DNA of 64,000 nucleotides from Nostoc sp. XA010 (GCF_020829625.1 NZ_JAIVFX010000006.1:124001-188000), one strand, 5' to 3'. Positions 17,101-26,244 are shown, counted from the first letter of the stretch. The notes: generated from the sequence alone by a model not told the origin. Program-made: numbers and translations.

Positions 17101-17934
17101 ATGCAAATTAACTGGCAAACTGCCAAAACCTACGAAGATATTCTGTATCAAAAAACTGATGGCATTGCAAAAATCACCATCAACCGTCCCCATAAACGCA
17201 ATGCTTTCCGCCCTGAAACAGTCTTTGAATTGTACGACGCTTTCTCTAATGCTCGTGAAGATACTACTATTGGTGTCGTGCTATTTACCGGCTATGGTCC
17301 ACACACTGATGGAAAATATGCCTTCTGTTCAGGTGGCGATCAAAGTGTGCGGGGACATGCGGGTTATGTAGACGATACTGGCATCCCTCGCTTGAATGTG
17401 TTGGACTTACAACGCCTGATTCGTTCCATGCCGAAAGTGGTGATTGCTTTAGTAGCTGGATATGCGATCGGTGGTGGACATGTCCTACACTTAATTTGCG
17501 ACCTTACCATTGCCGCCGATAACGCTATTTTTGGACAGACTGGCCCAAAAGTCGGCAGTTTCGACGGTGGTTTTGGAGCCAGCTATCTCGCCCGCGTTGT
17601 AGGACAAAAAAAAGCTAGAGAAATTTGGTTTCTCTGCCGTCAATATGATGCACAACAAGCCCTAGAAATGGGCTTAATTAATTGTGTCGTCCCAGTCGAA
17701 CAACTAGAAGCAGAAGGTATTCAATGGGCACAGGAGATTTTAGAAAAAAGTCCGATCGCAATTCGGTGCCTCAAAGCTGCGTTCAATGCTGATTGTGATG
17801 GACAAGCTGGTTTACAAGAACTCGCTGGTAATGCTACCCTACTTTACTACATGACAGAAGAAGGATCTGAGGGCAAACAAGCCTTTCTCGAAAAGCGTCC
17901 ACCAGATTTTCGCTCTTTTCCTTGGTTACCTTAA
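17101..17934 (+). CDS. menB: 1,4-dihydroxy-2-naphthoyl-CoA synthase
   Basis: MenB closes the naphthoquinone ring of o-succinylbenzoyl-CoA on the way to phylloquinone. The crotonase fold is complete in 277 residues: [14 protein letters not shown] near 23-36, the oxyanion segment [18 protein letters not shown] near 75-92, [20 protein letters not shown] near 119-138, and the terminal [11 protein letters not shown] 17101 is the start. It shares its pathway with menD 2.4 kb upstream, but other genes on the opposite strand separate them. A strong terminator follows directly. Confidence 0.96.
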   Translation: MQINWQTAKTYEDILYQKTDGIAKITINRPHKRNAFRPETVFELYDAFSNAREDTTIGVVLFTGYGPHTDGKYAFCSGGDQSVRGHAGYVDDTGIPRLNVLDLQRLIRSMPKVVIALVAGYAIGGGHVLHLICDLTIAADNAIFGQTGPKVGSFDGGFGASYLARVVGQKKAREIWFLCRQYDAQQALEMGLINCVVPVEQLEAEGIQWAQEILEKSPIAIRCLKAAFNADCDGQAGLQELAGNATLLYYMTEEGSEGKQAFLEKRPPDFRSFPWLP

Positions 17935-17940
17935 AATTGC

Positions 17941-17973
17941 AAAAATCGCACCCTCTACCAAGGTGCGATTTTT
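17941..17973 (+). terminator. rho-independent terminator of menB
   Basis: AAAAATCGCACC (17941-17952) and GGTGCGATTTTT (17962-17973) form a perfect 12-bp stem with a 9-base loop; the distal arm ends in five T residues. It starts 7 bases after the menB stop. Confidence 0.9.
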
Positions 17974-18061
17974 ATAGATATCAACGTTTACAGCACTAAA
18001 AATCTTAAAAAAAAGTCTTATCTTAAGCAAACTACAAAATTAGTTCAGTAATAATGGATGA

Positions 18062-18376
18062 CTAAATAACGACTGCTTTAGTCTTTAGCTGTTCAGATAT
18101 ACAGGCAGCTATTTCCTCTACAGGAGCAAGAACAGCATTGTCTAAATCTGAGACTAAAGAATGAGAAGATGTTAAAACTGGGGATACATCTGGCAAACTC
18201 CAAGCATCTTCCAAGGTTTCCCAAGAAGGTGCAAAAGGTGGAAGCGCCAAAGAGCAAGCCTTCCAACTTGCCTGAACTGGCGCTCCCAATTGCTGACACG
18301 TTCCGCCACGGCGACCCTCTGGCTGGTAATGACGGCAATATTTACAGGCAGATGCTAAAAATTTAATGGGTTTCAT
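18062..18376 (-). CDS. Cys-rich conserved cyanobacterial protein, unknown function
   Basis: The 104-residue product opens with MKPIKFLASACKYCRHYQPE and continues GRRGGTCQQLGAPVQASWKA, CSLALPPFAPSWETLE. Four cysteines (positions 11, 14, 27, 41) could bind a metal or a cluster; the Arg/Gly-rich stretch between them is well formed, and the C-terminal 50 residues are low in conservation-type features. I recognise the Cys-rich opening as a cyanobacterial conserved pattern but not a function. It is an isolated minus-strand gene convergent with menB. Confidence 0.65.
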   Translation of the reverse strand: MKPIKFLASACKYCRHYQPEGRRGGTCQQLGAPVQASWKACSLALPPFAPSWETLEDAWSLPDVSPVLTSSHSLVSDLDNAVLAPVEEIAACISEQLKTKAVVI

Positions 18377-18823
18377 TTGGATTCATCTTTAGTGCCGTTT
18401 CCGGCTGTATTTCATCCTTATATTTTGCTTCTATATATAAAGACAGATAAAAGCCAAAAAGCCATTATTTTCTATAGGTTTCAGCGATCCCGACGAAAAA
18501 ATAAACTTTAGGATATTTTTATATTCTTGTTATATTTTTCAATAATGCCTAGAGTGGTTACCTATGATTTTTCGCTAAAACTTATTAGGGATCAAGACTA
18601 AAACTAAAGCTTTCGATTTATCTAGCCTTTTAACTTCCTGCTTAAGGATAGCTAAAGGCATATTATTTCAGATAAACAGTCTGCTTTTCTTACCACATTA
18701 GGAATATTTTAGCAGTAAAAAATATTTTTTCTAAAGAATTAAAACTATATTTATGTGAAGCAGCAAGTTACTTGAGGATAAATTCTGCTCAAAGAATAAT
18801 CGCTAAACTATTTTACTTTCAAT
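18377..18823. other. gene-free AT-rich gap
   Basis: Between two minus-strand genes, these 447 bases carry no reading frame of interest and no recognised repeat. They should contain the promoter of 18062-18376 and the terminator region of 18824-19363. Confidence 0.55.
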
Positions 18824-19363
18824 TTAAAACTGTTTAGCAGCACAGACAGAACAGACTTCCCAGCGCTGGAGTTCGCCGGGTGGGGTGGGAGATTGACACT
18901 GGGGACAAAGAGGTAAGCTATGCGATCGCGATCGCATGATCTTCGTCCAATGCCCAAAAGCAGCATTTACATCCTTAGTGGGTGTAACATCAGGGCGGCT
19001 AATCTCATCACCAAGATAACTGGGATGCTCATGGGGCGAAATCGTTTGTTGCTCTTTTCTCTCCACCGATGGATTTTGCCAGTTAGCAGTAGAGAAGCGA
19101 ATATCAACCAGAGGTGTTGGTAAGTTTTTGTTCAACTTTAAAAGCAGAGACGAGCGACCAAAAGTCAGGTTTTGCGCCCAAGCAGCACTAGAAGTTGCTA
19201 CCGACAAAACATCGCGCTGAATCGACAATGGTCGAGTATTTGCGGCAACCACTGGGCCAACAACTTCAGGCCAAAACTTGAGCAAGCGTTGAAATGGTTG
19301 CTCTTGCCATTTAGCCTGCTTTTCTAGAACGCCCAAAATATCATTAATTGATTTCAACGACAT
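18824..19363 (-). CDS. DciA-like DUF721 protein
   Basis: From ATG 19361-19363 the 179-residue product begins MSLKSINDILGVLEKQAKW and contains FWPEVVGPVVAANTRPLSIQ and VLSVATSSAAWAQNLTF, the DUF721 core. DciA proteins help load the replicative helicase DnaB in bacteria that lack DnaC. The C-terminus ends in a zinc-finger-like CPQC...CSVC (about residues 153-175), a feature of cyanobacterial members. An in-frame upstream start would add 26 residues (PLLPAPLPLPHSPLL) encoded by a C-rich dispersed repeat; I reject it. Confidence 0.82.
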   Translation of the reverse strand: MSLKSINDILGVLEKQAKWQEQPFQRLLKFWPEVVGPVVAANTRPLSIQRDVLSVATSSAAWAQNLTFGRSSLLLKLNKNLPTPLVDIRFSTANWQNPSVERKEQQTISPHEHPSYLGDEISRPDVTPTKDVNAAFGHWTKIMRSRSHSLPLCPQCQSPTPPGELQRWEVCSVCAAKQF

Positions 19364-19541
19364 CGTTAAAAGTGGGGAGTGGGGAAGAGGCAGGGGAGCA
19401 GGGAGCAAGGGAGAAGAGTTTTCCCCTCTACCTCTTTTCAATGCTTAATTCCCAATCTATCTATTTAGATAATTTTCGCTACTATTGTCACAAATATATC
19501 TAAAGTTAATTCCAGCAATCTACGTTTGAGGTACAGAGACC

Positions 19542-20885
19542 ATGACTCAAAACCCCCTGAATGATTCCGGTACTCAATCGTCTAAAACACCTGGGTTGAA
19601 ACCAGCACTAGCAGCAGCGCTAGCGAGTTTAGAAGTGCCGCTAGATCAAGAGTTAGCTCGATACCGACGCACGCGAACTGGTTTGGTGGCATCCAAGCAG
19701 CCTCGTGTTGCAACTTACATGAGCAGTCAATCTCAGCCGTTAACTGCCATCCCTACAACATCGGGCACAACTCAGTCATCAGTCACGGTAATTAAACCTA
19801 ATGTGTCACCTACATCTGTACCCGTTAATCTTCAGGGAACTTCAACGCCAGCTACGGCAAAAATTGACGTACCAACAGCATCTTCTCTAACTGTGAATCC
19901 TCAAAAGAACGCAGCGTCAGCTACGGCAAAAACTGAGGAACTAAATAATCTTAATGTGCCCTCCATCTCTGATTATGCTAAAACACAAACTCAACTTCCC
20001 CCGCCACCGCCCAACTTTAGTAGCAGCATCGTGCCAGTAATAATTAAAGATACTAAAAGCCAAAATCTCTTGGAGCCAGATGACACTCCTAAGCACCCAG
20101 ATGACTATTTGGAATCTAGTGAAGCACTGCTGCGAAGTCTGACAGAAGAACAACTAGAAACCAAGAAACCAAGCAATTCTAGCGATAGTCTGCTATCACC
20201 TTTGGGTATCGGTTCAATGTTGCTGCTATTGGTAGCGAGTCTTACCTTGGGTTATGTAGTTTTAAATCCTAAAAGCTTGCCAGAATGGAATTTAGGCAAG
20301 TTGTTTAACGGGAACTCGTCTCCTGCACCAGAAAATACTCAGGAAGTTGGGAGTAATGTCCAACCTCAGATCCAACCACAAAGCACATCTATACCCAAGT
20401 ATCCCAATCTAGCTGCCCAAGAATTTCCTGAGGTGAGAGACCCCAATGATGTAGTTGGCTTAAAACCCAAAGTCCAACCAACCCTCGCAGTAGTACCTAA
20501 TCCGGTCGTTCCCCAAAACCCCGCAAATCCTCAATCGGCATTGCCTGACCCCAACACAGCCCTAAAACCGACAAATCCGATCACTTTAGCACCAGTACCG
20601 ACAGTACAGCCATTGCCTCCCCTGAATTTACCTCCTACTTTGACGGCAAAAACCTCACCCAAGCCTGATGCTGAAATCAAACCAGCAACAGATGGGTTCT
20701 ATCATGTAGTGATAGATAATAAAGATGCAGCTTTAGCATCAGCACGGCAAGTAATTCCCGATGCTTATTTATCACCCAACAAAGAATTAGTTTATTTGGG
20801 TGCTTTTAAGACTAAAGAGCAAGTACAACAACATCTGAAATTGTTACAGGCAAGGGGAATCAAGGCACGGGTTCAGCAGCCATAA
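19542..20885 (+). CDS. membrane-anchored Pro-rich protein with SPOR-like C-terminus
   Basis: The 447-residue protein has a cytoplasmic, disordered N-terminal half rich in Ser, Thr and Pro, one membrane segment at about 224-243 (GIGSMLLLLVASLTLGYVVL), a Pro-rich periplasmic linker and a 65-residue C-terminal domain: YHVVIDNKDAALASARQVIP, then LVYLGAFKTKEQVQQHLKLL and QARGIKARVQ. That last domain has the spacing of a SPOR (peptidoglycan-binding) repeat. A similar tail ends the beta-helix protein 41308-43215. A cell-wall role is inferred. It precedes the inverted-repeat element and pspA. Confidence 0.75.
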   Translation: MTQNPLNDSGTQSSKTPGLKPALAAALASLEVPLDQELARYRRTRTGLVASKQPRVATYMSSQSQPLTAIPTTSGTTQSSVTVIKPNVSPTSVPVNLQGTSTPATAKIDVPTASSLTVNPQKNAASATAKTEELNNLNVPSISDYAKTQTQLPPPPPNFSSSIVPVIIKDTKSQNLLEPDDTPKHPDDYLESSEALLRSLTEEQLETKKPSNSSDSLLSPLGIGSMLLLLVASLTLGYVVLNPKSLPEWNLGKLFNGNSSPAPENTQEVGSNVQPQIQPQSTSIPKYPNLAAQEFPEVRDPNDVVGLKPKVQPTLAVVPNPVVPQNPANPQSALPDPNTALKPTNPITLAPVPTVQPLPPLNLPPTLTAKTSPKPDAEIKPATDGFYHVVIDNKDAALASARQVIPDAYLSPNKELVYLGAFKTKEQVQQHLKLLQARGIKARVQQP

Positions 20886-20927
20886 GTTGCAAAAATCTAC
20901 GATACCATGAGATAACAGTCCTGAGTC

Positions 20928-21161
20928 AATGAGTGCTGAGTTCTGTTAGCGGATAGCTAGGGTTTAGCCCGTGCTAAGTGGTAGAAACAAAATATTGTTT
21001 GTTTACTGCCCCTAAAACAAAAAATATTATACTCAAAACTTTAACTAGGCACTCAGCACTCCAAAACTACCCTATGACAAAAAATAATAATATTATACTC
21101 AGGACTTTAACTAAGCACTCAGCACGGGCTAAACTTTAGCTATCCGCTAACAGCACTCATT
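20928..21161. mobile_element. 234-bp element with about 45-bp terminal inverted repeats
   Basis: The left end (20928-20979; AATGAGTGCTG, then CTGTTAGCGGATAGCTA and GGTTTAGCCCGTGCT) is the inverse of the right end (21121-21161; AGCACGGGCTAAAC, TTAGCTATCCGCTAACAG, CACTCATT) with two mismatches and one small indel. Inside are two direct copies of ATTATACTCA-AACTTTAACTA-GCACTCAGCAC (about 21026-21060 and 21091-21125). No reading frame is present. It looks like a MITE-type element, 27 bp upstream of pspA. Confidence 0.75.
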
Positions 21162-21188
21162 ACTGGGTTTAGTGAATGGAGAGCCGAC

Positions 21189-21941
21189 ATGGCATTAATC
21201 AAGCGTATCCTGCGGGTGATTCGAGCTAATCTCAATAGTTTGATCGGTGGTGCAGAAGATCCAGAAAAGATTCTGGAGCAAACTGTCCTAGAGATGCAGG
21301 AAAATCTAGTGCGGTTGCGGCAGGGTGTAGCACAAGCGATCGCTACCCAAAAACGCACCGAACGGCAGGCAGCAGCCGCCCAGTCTCAAACAGAAGAATG
21401 GTATCGCCGCGCCCAATTGGCCCTGCAACAAGGCAGCGAAGCTCTAGCACGGGAAGCCTTGACTAAGCGCCAAGCTTATAAAGAAACCGCTACAGCCCTT
21501 TCTTCCCAGATAGAGCAGCAAAACGAGATAGTCGCTAGGCTAAAAAAGGATATGCGATCGCTAGAGTTAAAAATTTCCGAGGCGAAAACAAAAAAAGATA
21601 TGTATATCGCTCGCGCCCGTTCTGCCGAAGCGTCTTATCGCCTCCAGGAAATGCTTGGCGGAGTTTCTGCCACCAGCAGTCTGGGTGCTTTTGAGCGCAT
21701 GGAAGAAAAAGTTTTGCAAATAGAAGCTAAATCAGAAGCGATCGCTCAACTCAGTAGCGACGATTTAGAAACACAATTTACTTCCTTGGAATCTACTAAT
21801 AATGTAGATGCCGAATTGGCAGCGATGAAGGTGCAGGTTTTAAATGGGGCAGAAAACACACAGCACAACTATCTCCTCGCCCAGGAGAGCCAAAAGACAC
21901 ACCCCCCCCAACAGCAGTTACCCAAAACTCAGGACTCTTGA
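21189..21941 (+). CDS. pspA: PspA/IM30 family protein (PspA-like paralogue)
   Basis: The 250-residue protein is the helical ESCRT-III-like fold of the PspA/IM30 family: amphipathic helix 1 (MALIKRILRVIRANLNSLIG), then NPEK-type turn GGAEDPEKILEQTVLEMQEN and a long hairpin (about 25-150), ending with FERMEEKVLQIEAKSEAIAQ. It lacks the extra C-terminal helix of Vipp1; the tail is short and Gln/Pro-rich, partly repeat-derived. It should bind membranes and protect them under stress. The vipp1-like paralogue follows 400 bp downstream, so the pair arose by tandem duplication. Confidence 0.88.
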   Translation: MALIKRILRVIRANLNSLIGGAEDPEKILEQTVLEMQENLVRLRQGVAQAIATQKRTERQAAAAQSQTEEWYRRAQLALQQGSEALAREALTKRQAYKETATALSSQIEQQNEIVARLKKDMRSLELKISEAKTKKDMYIARARSAEASYRLQEMLGGVSATSSLGAFERMEEKVLQIEAKSEAIAQLSSDDLETQFTSLESTNNVDAELAAMKVQVLNGAENTQHNYLLAQESQKTHPPQQQLPKTQDS

Positions 21942-21949
21942 AAAACAGG

Positions 21950-22185
21950 CAAGCGAGCAGGGGGCAGGGGGCAGGGGGAAATTACCCCATCAAGAACTGT
22001 CGTGGAATAAGAGTGAGAACATGGGTCTGAATTTCCCACTCAAGCAAGTGTGGTTATCGTAAAGAGCGGAAAGCTAACGCAACAGGTGGGGGCAAATCCC
22101 AATTCTTTTCTATCTCCCCTGCTCCCTGCCCCCTGCCCCTGCTCTCTACTCCCTGCTCCCTGCCCCCTGCCTCTTGGTTGAAGTT
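21950..22185. repeat. low-complexity G-rich and C-rich repeats between pspA and vipp1
   Basis: A run of GGGGGCAG units (about 21958-21980) and, further on, CCCCTGCTCCCTGCC units (about 22107-22175) lie in opposite orientation and could pair over 150 bases. They belong to the same dispersed family as the repeats at 5028 and 13570. No gene is seen. Confidence 0.65.
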
Positions 22186-22340
22186 CGGCTAATTACCCCT
22201 CTTTGGAGATATCTTAACAATTAAGACTTGTTAGAGGATACTGATTCAAACCGGAAAGATTACATTGAAATAGGTAGCTATTAAAAATAAAAAGCTAACT
22301 GTCCAACAAAAAGCGTAAACCAAACAAGGAAAACAAAGTT

Positions 22341-23117
22341 ATGGGATTATTCGATCGCATTAAGCGAGTAGTTAGTTCTAACCTCAACGACCTGGTTAAC
22401 AAAGCCGAAGACCCCGAAAAAATGCTAGAACAAGCCATCCTGGAAATGCAGGAAGACTTGGTGCAGCTGCGTCAGGGAGTAGCCCAGGCGATCGCCTCCC
22501 AAAAACGTAGTGAGAAACAGTATAATGATGCCCAAAATGAAATCAATAAGTGGCAACGCAATGCCCAACTGGCGCTGCAAAAAGGTGATGAAAACCTAGC
22601 CAGGCAAGCTCTAGAGCGCAAAAAGACTTATACGGACACCAGTGCCGCCCTCAAAGCTAGTTTAGATACCCAAAGCACTCAAGTTGAAACCCTCAAGCGC
22701 AACTTAATCCAGCTGGAAAGCAAGATTTCTGAAGCTAAAACCAAGAAAGAAATGCTTAAAGCTCGGATCACCACTGCCAAAGCCCAAGAGCAACTTCAAG
22801 GCATGGTGCGTGGGATGAATACCAGCAGTGCAATGGCTGCCTTCGAGCGGATGGAAGAAAAAGTCCTGATACAAGAATCGCGGGCCCAGGCACTAGGAGA
22901 GTTAGCAGGTACAGATTTAGAAACCCAATTTGCCCAATTGGAAGGTGGTAGCGATGTTGATGATGAATTGGCAGCTTTGAAAGCGCAAATGTTACCACCC
23001 GCTACTCCACAAAATCAAGCACAACTGCCACCGCAACAAGAAACTACTGCTCCAAAGTCTAATGAAGTGGTTGATGCCGAGTTAGATTCTCTACGCAAGC
23101 AATTGGATCAATTGTAA
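22341..23117 (+). CDS. vipp1: Vipp1/IM30 membrane-remodelling protein
   Basis: The 258-residue protein opens MGLFDRIKRVVSSNLNDLVN, has KAEDPEKMLEQAILEMQEDL and the same helical core as its neighbour, but adds a proline-rich linker (PPATPQNQAQLPPQQE) and a last helix VVDAELDSLRKQLDQL. That extra C-terminal helix separates Vipp1 from PspA. Vipp1 forms ring and rod polymers needed for thylakoid formation and maintenance. ATG 22341 is preceded by an AAGGAAAAC ribosome-binding region. A terminator hairpin follows at 23143-23171. Confidence 0.93.
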   Translation: MGLFDRIKRVVSSNLNDLVNKAEDPEKMLEQAILEMQEDLVQLRQGVAQAIASQKRSEKQYNDAQNEINKWQRNAQLALQKGDENLARQALERKKTYTDTSAALKASLDTQSTQVETLKRNLIQLESKISEAKTKKEMLKARITTAKAQEQLQGMVRGMNTSSAMAAFERMEEKVLIQESRAQALGELAGTDLETQFAQLEGGSDVDDELAALKAQMLPPATPQNQAQLPPQQETTAPKSNEVVDAELDSLRKQLDQL

Positions 23118-23142
23118 AATTGTTAGAAAATTTGTTTGCGCT

Positions 23143-23171
23143 AGTCCCACGCCTGTTGGCTGTGGGATTTT
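23143..23171 (+). terminator. terminator of vipp1
   Basis: AGTCCCAC and GTGGGATTTT form a hairpin with an 11-base loop (GCCTGTTGGCT), followed by a short T run, about 26 bases after the vipp1 stop. Confidence 0.7.
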
Positions 23172-23291
23172 ACATCATTAGTCAATAGTTAAGAGTCAAA
23201 ATAACTATGAATTATTGACTATAAACTATTGACTACTTTGGGATAAAGTATTGTGTGTGCCAACTTTGATCGCCACCTGATGGAGACTGCA

Positions 23292-23627
23292 ATGAGTAAG
23301 GCTGTAATCACCATAACTGATGCTGAGTTTGAAACAGAAGTATTAAAAGCTGAACAGCCTGTATTAGTTTACTTTTGGGCTTCCTGGTGTGGCCCTTGTC
23401 AATTGATGTCCCCCCTGATTAACTCAGCTGCTACCAAATATAGCGATCGCCTCAAAGTCGTTAAAATGGAAATTGACCCCAACCCACTCACTGTTAAGCA
23501 GTACCAAGTGGAAGGTGTACCCGCCCTCAGACTATTTCAAGGCCAGGAAGTTTTGATATCTACTGAGGGAGTTATCGGCAAAGATAAATTACTGGAACTT
23601 TTAGATACCCACTTAAATAGTAATTAG
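23292..23627 (+). CDS. thioredoxin
   Basis: The active site is YFWASWCGPCQLMSPL, with the classical WCGPC redox pair near residue 34, the cis-Pro loop GVPALRLF and the conserved buried Asp replaced in EIDPNP context. Start ATG 23292 gives a 111-residue protein of normal thioredoxin length; an in-frame GTG at 23253 would add 13 residues lacking similarity to the fold. It is one of the cyanobacterial thioredoxins near an aminotransferase gene; the specific target is not apparent. Confidence 0.92.
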   Translation: MSKAVITITDAEFETEVLKAEQPVLVYFWASWCGPCQLMSPLINSAATKYSDRLKVVKMEIDPNPLTVKQYQVEGVPALRLFQGQEVLISTEGVIGKDKLLELLDTHLNSN

Positions 23628-23628
23628 T

Positions 23629-23765
23629 CATTGGTCATTGGTCATTGGTCACTTGTACTGAGCGTTGCCCTTGGTGCAGCCTCTCCAAGAGTTGTATTGG
23701 TCATTTGACAAAGAACAAAGGACAAAGGACAAATGACAAAGGACAAATGACAAAGGACAAATGAC
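23629..23765. repeat. short tandem repeats (heptamer type)
   Basis: TTGGTCA is repeated three times at about 23633-23652, and after a 50-base break the units GACAAAG and GACAAAT alternate seven or so times at about 23707-23764. Such heptanucleotide arrays are a known feature of Nostoc/Anabaena genomes. The array runs up to the aminotransferase start. Confidence 0.85.
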
Positions 23766-23769
23766 TAAC

Positions 23770-24972
23770 ATGCAATTTGCAAAGCGTTTACAACCCCTGC
23801 AATCTAATGTATTTGCCGATATGGACAAAGCCAAAGCGATCGCTTTGGCCGCTGGACAACAAATAATTGATTTGTCGTTGGGGTCTTCTGATTTACCCGC
23901 CCAGGCACATGTCATTGAGGCGATCACCCAATCTCTCCACGATCGCAGTACCCACGGCTATCTGTTGTTTAACGGAACTCTTGGGTTTCGTGAAGCCGCG
24001 GCCAAGTGGTACGAACAAAAATTTGGTCTTAAAGTCGATCCTCAAACTGAGGTATTACCTCTAATTGGTTCTCAAGAAGGTACTGCCCATTTACCCCTAG
24101 CAATACTCAATCCAGGAGATTTTGCCCTATTGCTCGATCCTGGTTATCCGTCCCATGCGGGGGGAGTCTACCTAGCCAGTGGTCAAATTTACCCGATGCC
24201 ACTACGGGCAGAAAACGATTTTTTACCAGTGTTTGCTGATATTCCTGCCCCAGTCTTGGCTCAGTCGCGGATGATGGTACTAAGTTATCCTCACAATCCC
24301 ACTGCTGCAATCGCTCCAATATCATTCTTCCAAGAAGCTGTCGCCTTTTGTCAGCAACACAATCTTGTGTTGGTTCACGATTTCCCCTACGTAGATTTGG
24401 TATTTCAGGAAACTGGGGAGTCGGCAGATTATTCTCCCAATCGAAAATCCCTAGTTCCTTCAATTCTGCAAGCTGATCCAAATAAAAGCGTCTCTATTGA
24501 ATTTTTCACCCTTTCCAAGTCCTACAATATGGGCGGCTTCCGCATTGGCTACGCTATCGGTAATGCCGAGTTAATTAACGCTTTACGCCAGGTAAAAGCC
24601 GTCGTTGATTTTAATCAGTATCGGGGGATTTTGAATGGTGCGATCGCAGCCCTAACTGGCCCTCAACTTGGGGTAAAATCTGCTGTTGCTACCTTTCAGC
24701 AGCGCCGTGATGCTTTCATTACTGCTTTACATCGCATTGGCTGGAATGTTCCTACTCCCCAGGCCACAATGTACATCTGGGCAAAACTGCCCTCACATTG
24801 GAGTCAAAACTCCATCGAATTTTGTACCCAGCTAGTCAAACAAACTGGTGTAGCAGCTTCCCCAGGTGCTGGCTTTGGCAAATCTGGAGAAGGATATGTC
24901 CGCTTTGCCTTGGTGCATGAGCCACTTTTGTTAGAAACTGCTGTGGAAAGAATTGCCCAGTTCCTTTATTGA
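23770..24972 (+). CDS. PLP-dependent class I/II aminotransferase (DAP aminotransferase-like)
   Basis: The 400-residue protein is a fold-type I aminotransferase: IDLSLGSSDLPAQAHVIEAI near 38, GYLLFNGTLGFREAAAKW near 62, YPHNPTA near 177 and the PLP-lysine motif FFTLSKSYNMGGFRIGYAIG near 247-266. It most resembles the LL-diaminopimelate/aspartate aminotransferase-like group, so a role in lysine/peptidoglycan precursor synthesis is possible, but substrate cannot be read from motifs. Two ATGs (23761, 23770) are possible; the first overlaps the tandem repeat, so I chose the second (MQFAKRLQPL). Confidence 0.88.
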   Translation: MQFAKRLQPLQSNVFADMDKAKAIALAAGQQIIDLSLGSSDLPAQAHVIEAITQSLHDRSTHGYLLFNGTLGFREAAAKWYEQKFGLKVDPQTEVLPLIGSQEGTAHLPLAILNPGDFALLLDPGYPSHAGGVYLASGQIYPMPLRAENDFLPVFADIPAPVLAQSRMMVLSYPHNPTAAIAPISFFQEAVAFCQQHNLVLVHDFPYVDLVFQETGESADYSPNRKSLVPSILQADPNKSVSIEFFTLSKSYNMGGFRIGYAIGNAELINALRQVKAVVDFNQYRGILNGAIAALTGPQLGVKSAVATFQQRRDAFITALHRIGWNVPTPQATMYIWAKLPSHWSQNSIEFCTQLVKQTGVAASPGAGFGKSGEGYVRFALVHEPLLLETAVERIAQFLY

Positions 24973-25371
24973 ATTCCTTCTCAAGCTAAACACTAAAAAT
25001 TTTTTGCAGCAAAGTCTATGGATAGAACACGCGCCCTAGAGGTAGTGGCGCATATTTTTGCGTCCCTACGAACAACCGTACCATCCTGAAGTTATTTTTA
25101 AAACTATTGAAAGTTATTATATTACGTAATTAGACGTAATATAATATCAAAATATTCATCATCTTTTTATTAATAACAGCAGGAACTTTACCCAATCAAG
25201 TCTCCCCGTTTCTTAAACTTGGTTTGTACGCTCAGATACCAAAAATTGCTAACAATGCAGGTATCGCTTTTAAGGAGTCGTATTGCCAAAAAACCTTTAG
25301 TCAAGACAGCCCAAGCTTAGAAACGGCAGTAGTTTAAAACTTAACTTTCAAACTGATAGAGACTTGAAAAA
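24973..25371. other. gap with a perfect AT-rich inverted repeat
   Basis: No gene is seen. TATTATATTACGT (25115-25127) is exactly inverted as ACGTAATATAATA (25134-25146) with a 6-base spacer, 226 bp before the PEP-CTERM gene. It could be an operator or an RNA hairpin without a T-run. Confidence 0.6.
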
Positions 25372-26244
25372 ATGAAAATGACTTTTCAGAAACTTTTAAT
25401 TGGTGCCTCAATGGCTATTGGTGTGAGCTATCTTGCCACTGTACCAGCACAGGCTGGAACCCTCACCAGTGCTACTATTGGTGGAACAGCAGCCAGTGAT
25501 TATTTAGTCTATGATTCCAATGCTACAAATACCTTCAAAGTAGCAAATACTAGTGAAAATGTCCAAAAAGTTCTAAGTGGTAACGCCGCGAGTCCCACTG
25601 GAAATGTGGAGCTAGCTGCTAGTAGTGAACAAGCTGGTTTTGATTTTACCAAAAACACCACCTTGACAGGTACAATCGGTGGGAAAACCCTGACTCTAAG
25701 CAGCCTCACTTCTGATGACTGGTTTGGAGTCGGCCAAACAACTACGACGTATGGGTTAAATAACTTAGCTAACACCTGGTTTAACCAGGCTCTAAGTTCT
25801 AATAGTATCACTAGTCCTTTACTCACTGCGTTCGGCTATACTCAACAGACTTTGTTTAACAGCTTTCTTACAAAGGGGGGGTTTCAACGCTTTAGTGACC
25901 CGAATATTTCCTATGTCAATCAAGATGACACTAGTGGTTTAATTAGTATTGGTTTAGCAGGTCACTTTGATGCCGCACCCCTTCTAGGGCTGCCGTCTAA
26001 CCAATTCTTTCCATTACAAGCAAGTGAAATTGTCAAATACACTTATGGCGGCAAAACTGATTACTTGTATAGCTTTAAAGCTACCAAGTCTGGTTTACTC
26101 GAACTAAGCGATGGAATATCCCATAGTGGTAATTATGAAGTTGTACCTCCCGCAGCAGTCCCAGAACCATCCGTAATGCTTGGTCTGTTGGGTGTTGCTG
26201 GTGTGTTTGCTACCCAACGGAAGTTTAAAAAAGCATCTATTTAA
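25372..26244 (+). CDS. PEP-CTERM sorting-domain exported protein
   Basis: A signal peptide (about 1-28, ending TVPAQAG) precedes a Thr/Ser-rich body of about 230 residues with no known catalytic motif. The C-terminus is a canonical sorting signal: VPEPSVMLGLLGVAGVFATQ followed by the basic RKFKK. In the family this sequence is recognised by an exosortase for surface delivery. Codon 1 or codon 3 (both ATG) could be the start. A terminator follows at 26274-26298. The gene stands alone, with a striking inverted repeat upstream. Confidence 0.88.
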   Translation: MKMTFQKLLIGASMAIGVSYLATVPAQAGTLTSATIGGTAASDYLVYDSNATNTFKVANTSENVQKVLSGNAASPTGNVELAASSEQAGFDFTKNTTLTGTIGGKTLTLSSLTSDDWFGVGQTTTTYGLNNLANTWFNQALSSNSITSPLLTAFGYTQQTLFNSFLTKGGFQRFSDPNISYVNQDDTSGLISIGLAGHFDAAPLLGLPSNQFFPLQASEIVKYTYGGKTDYLYSFKATKSGLLELSDGISHSGNYEVVPPAAVPEPSVMLGLLGVAGVFATQRKFKKASI

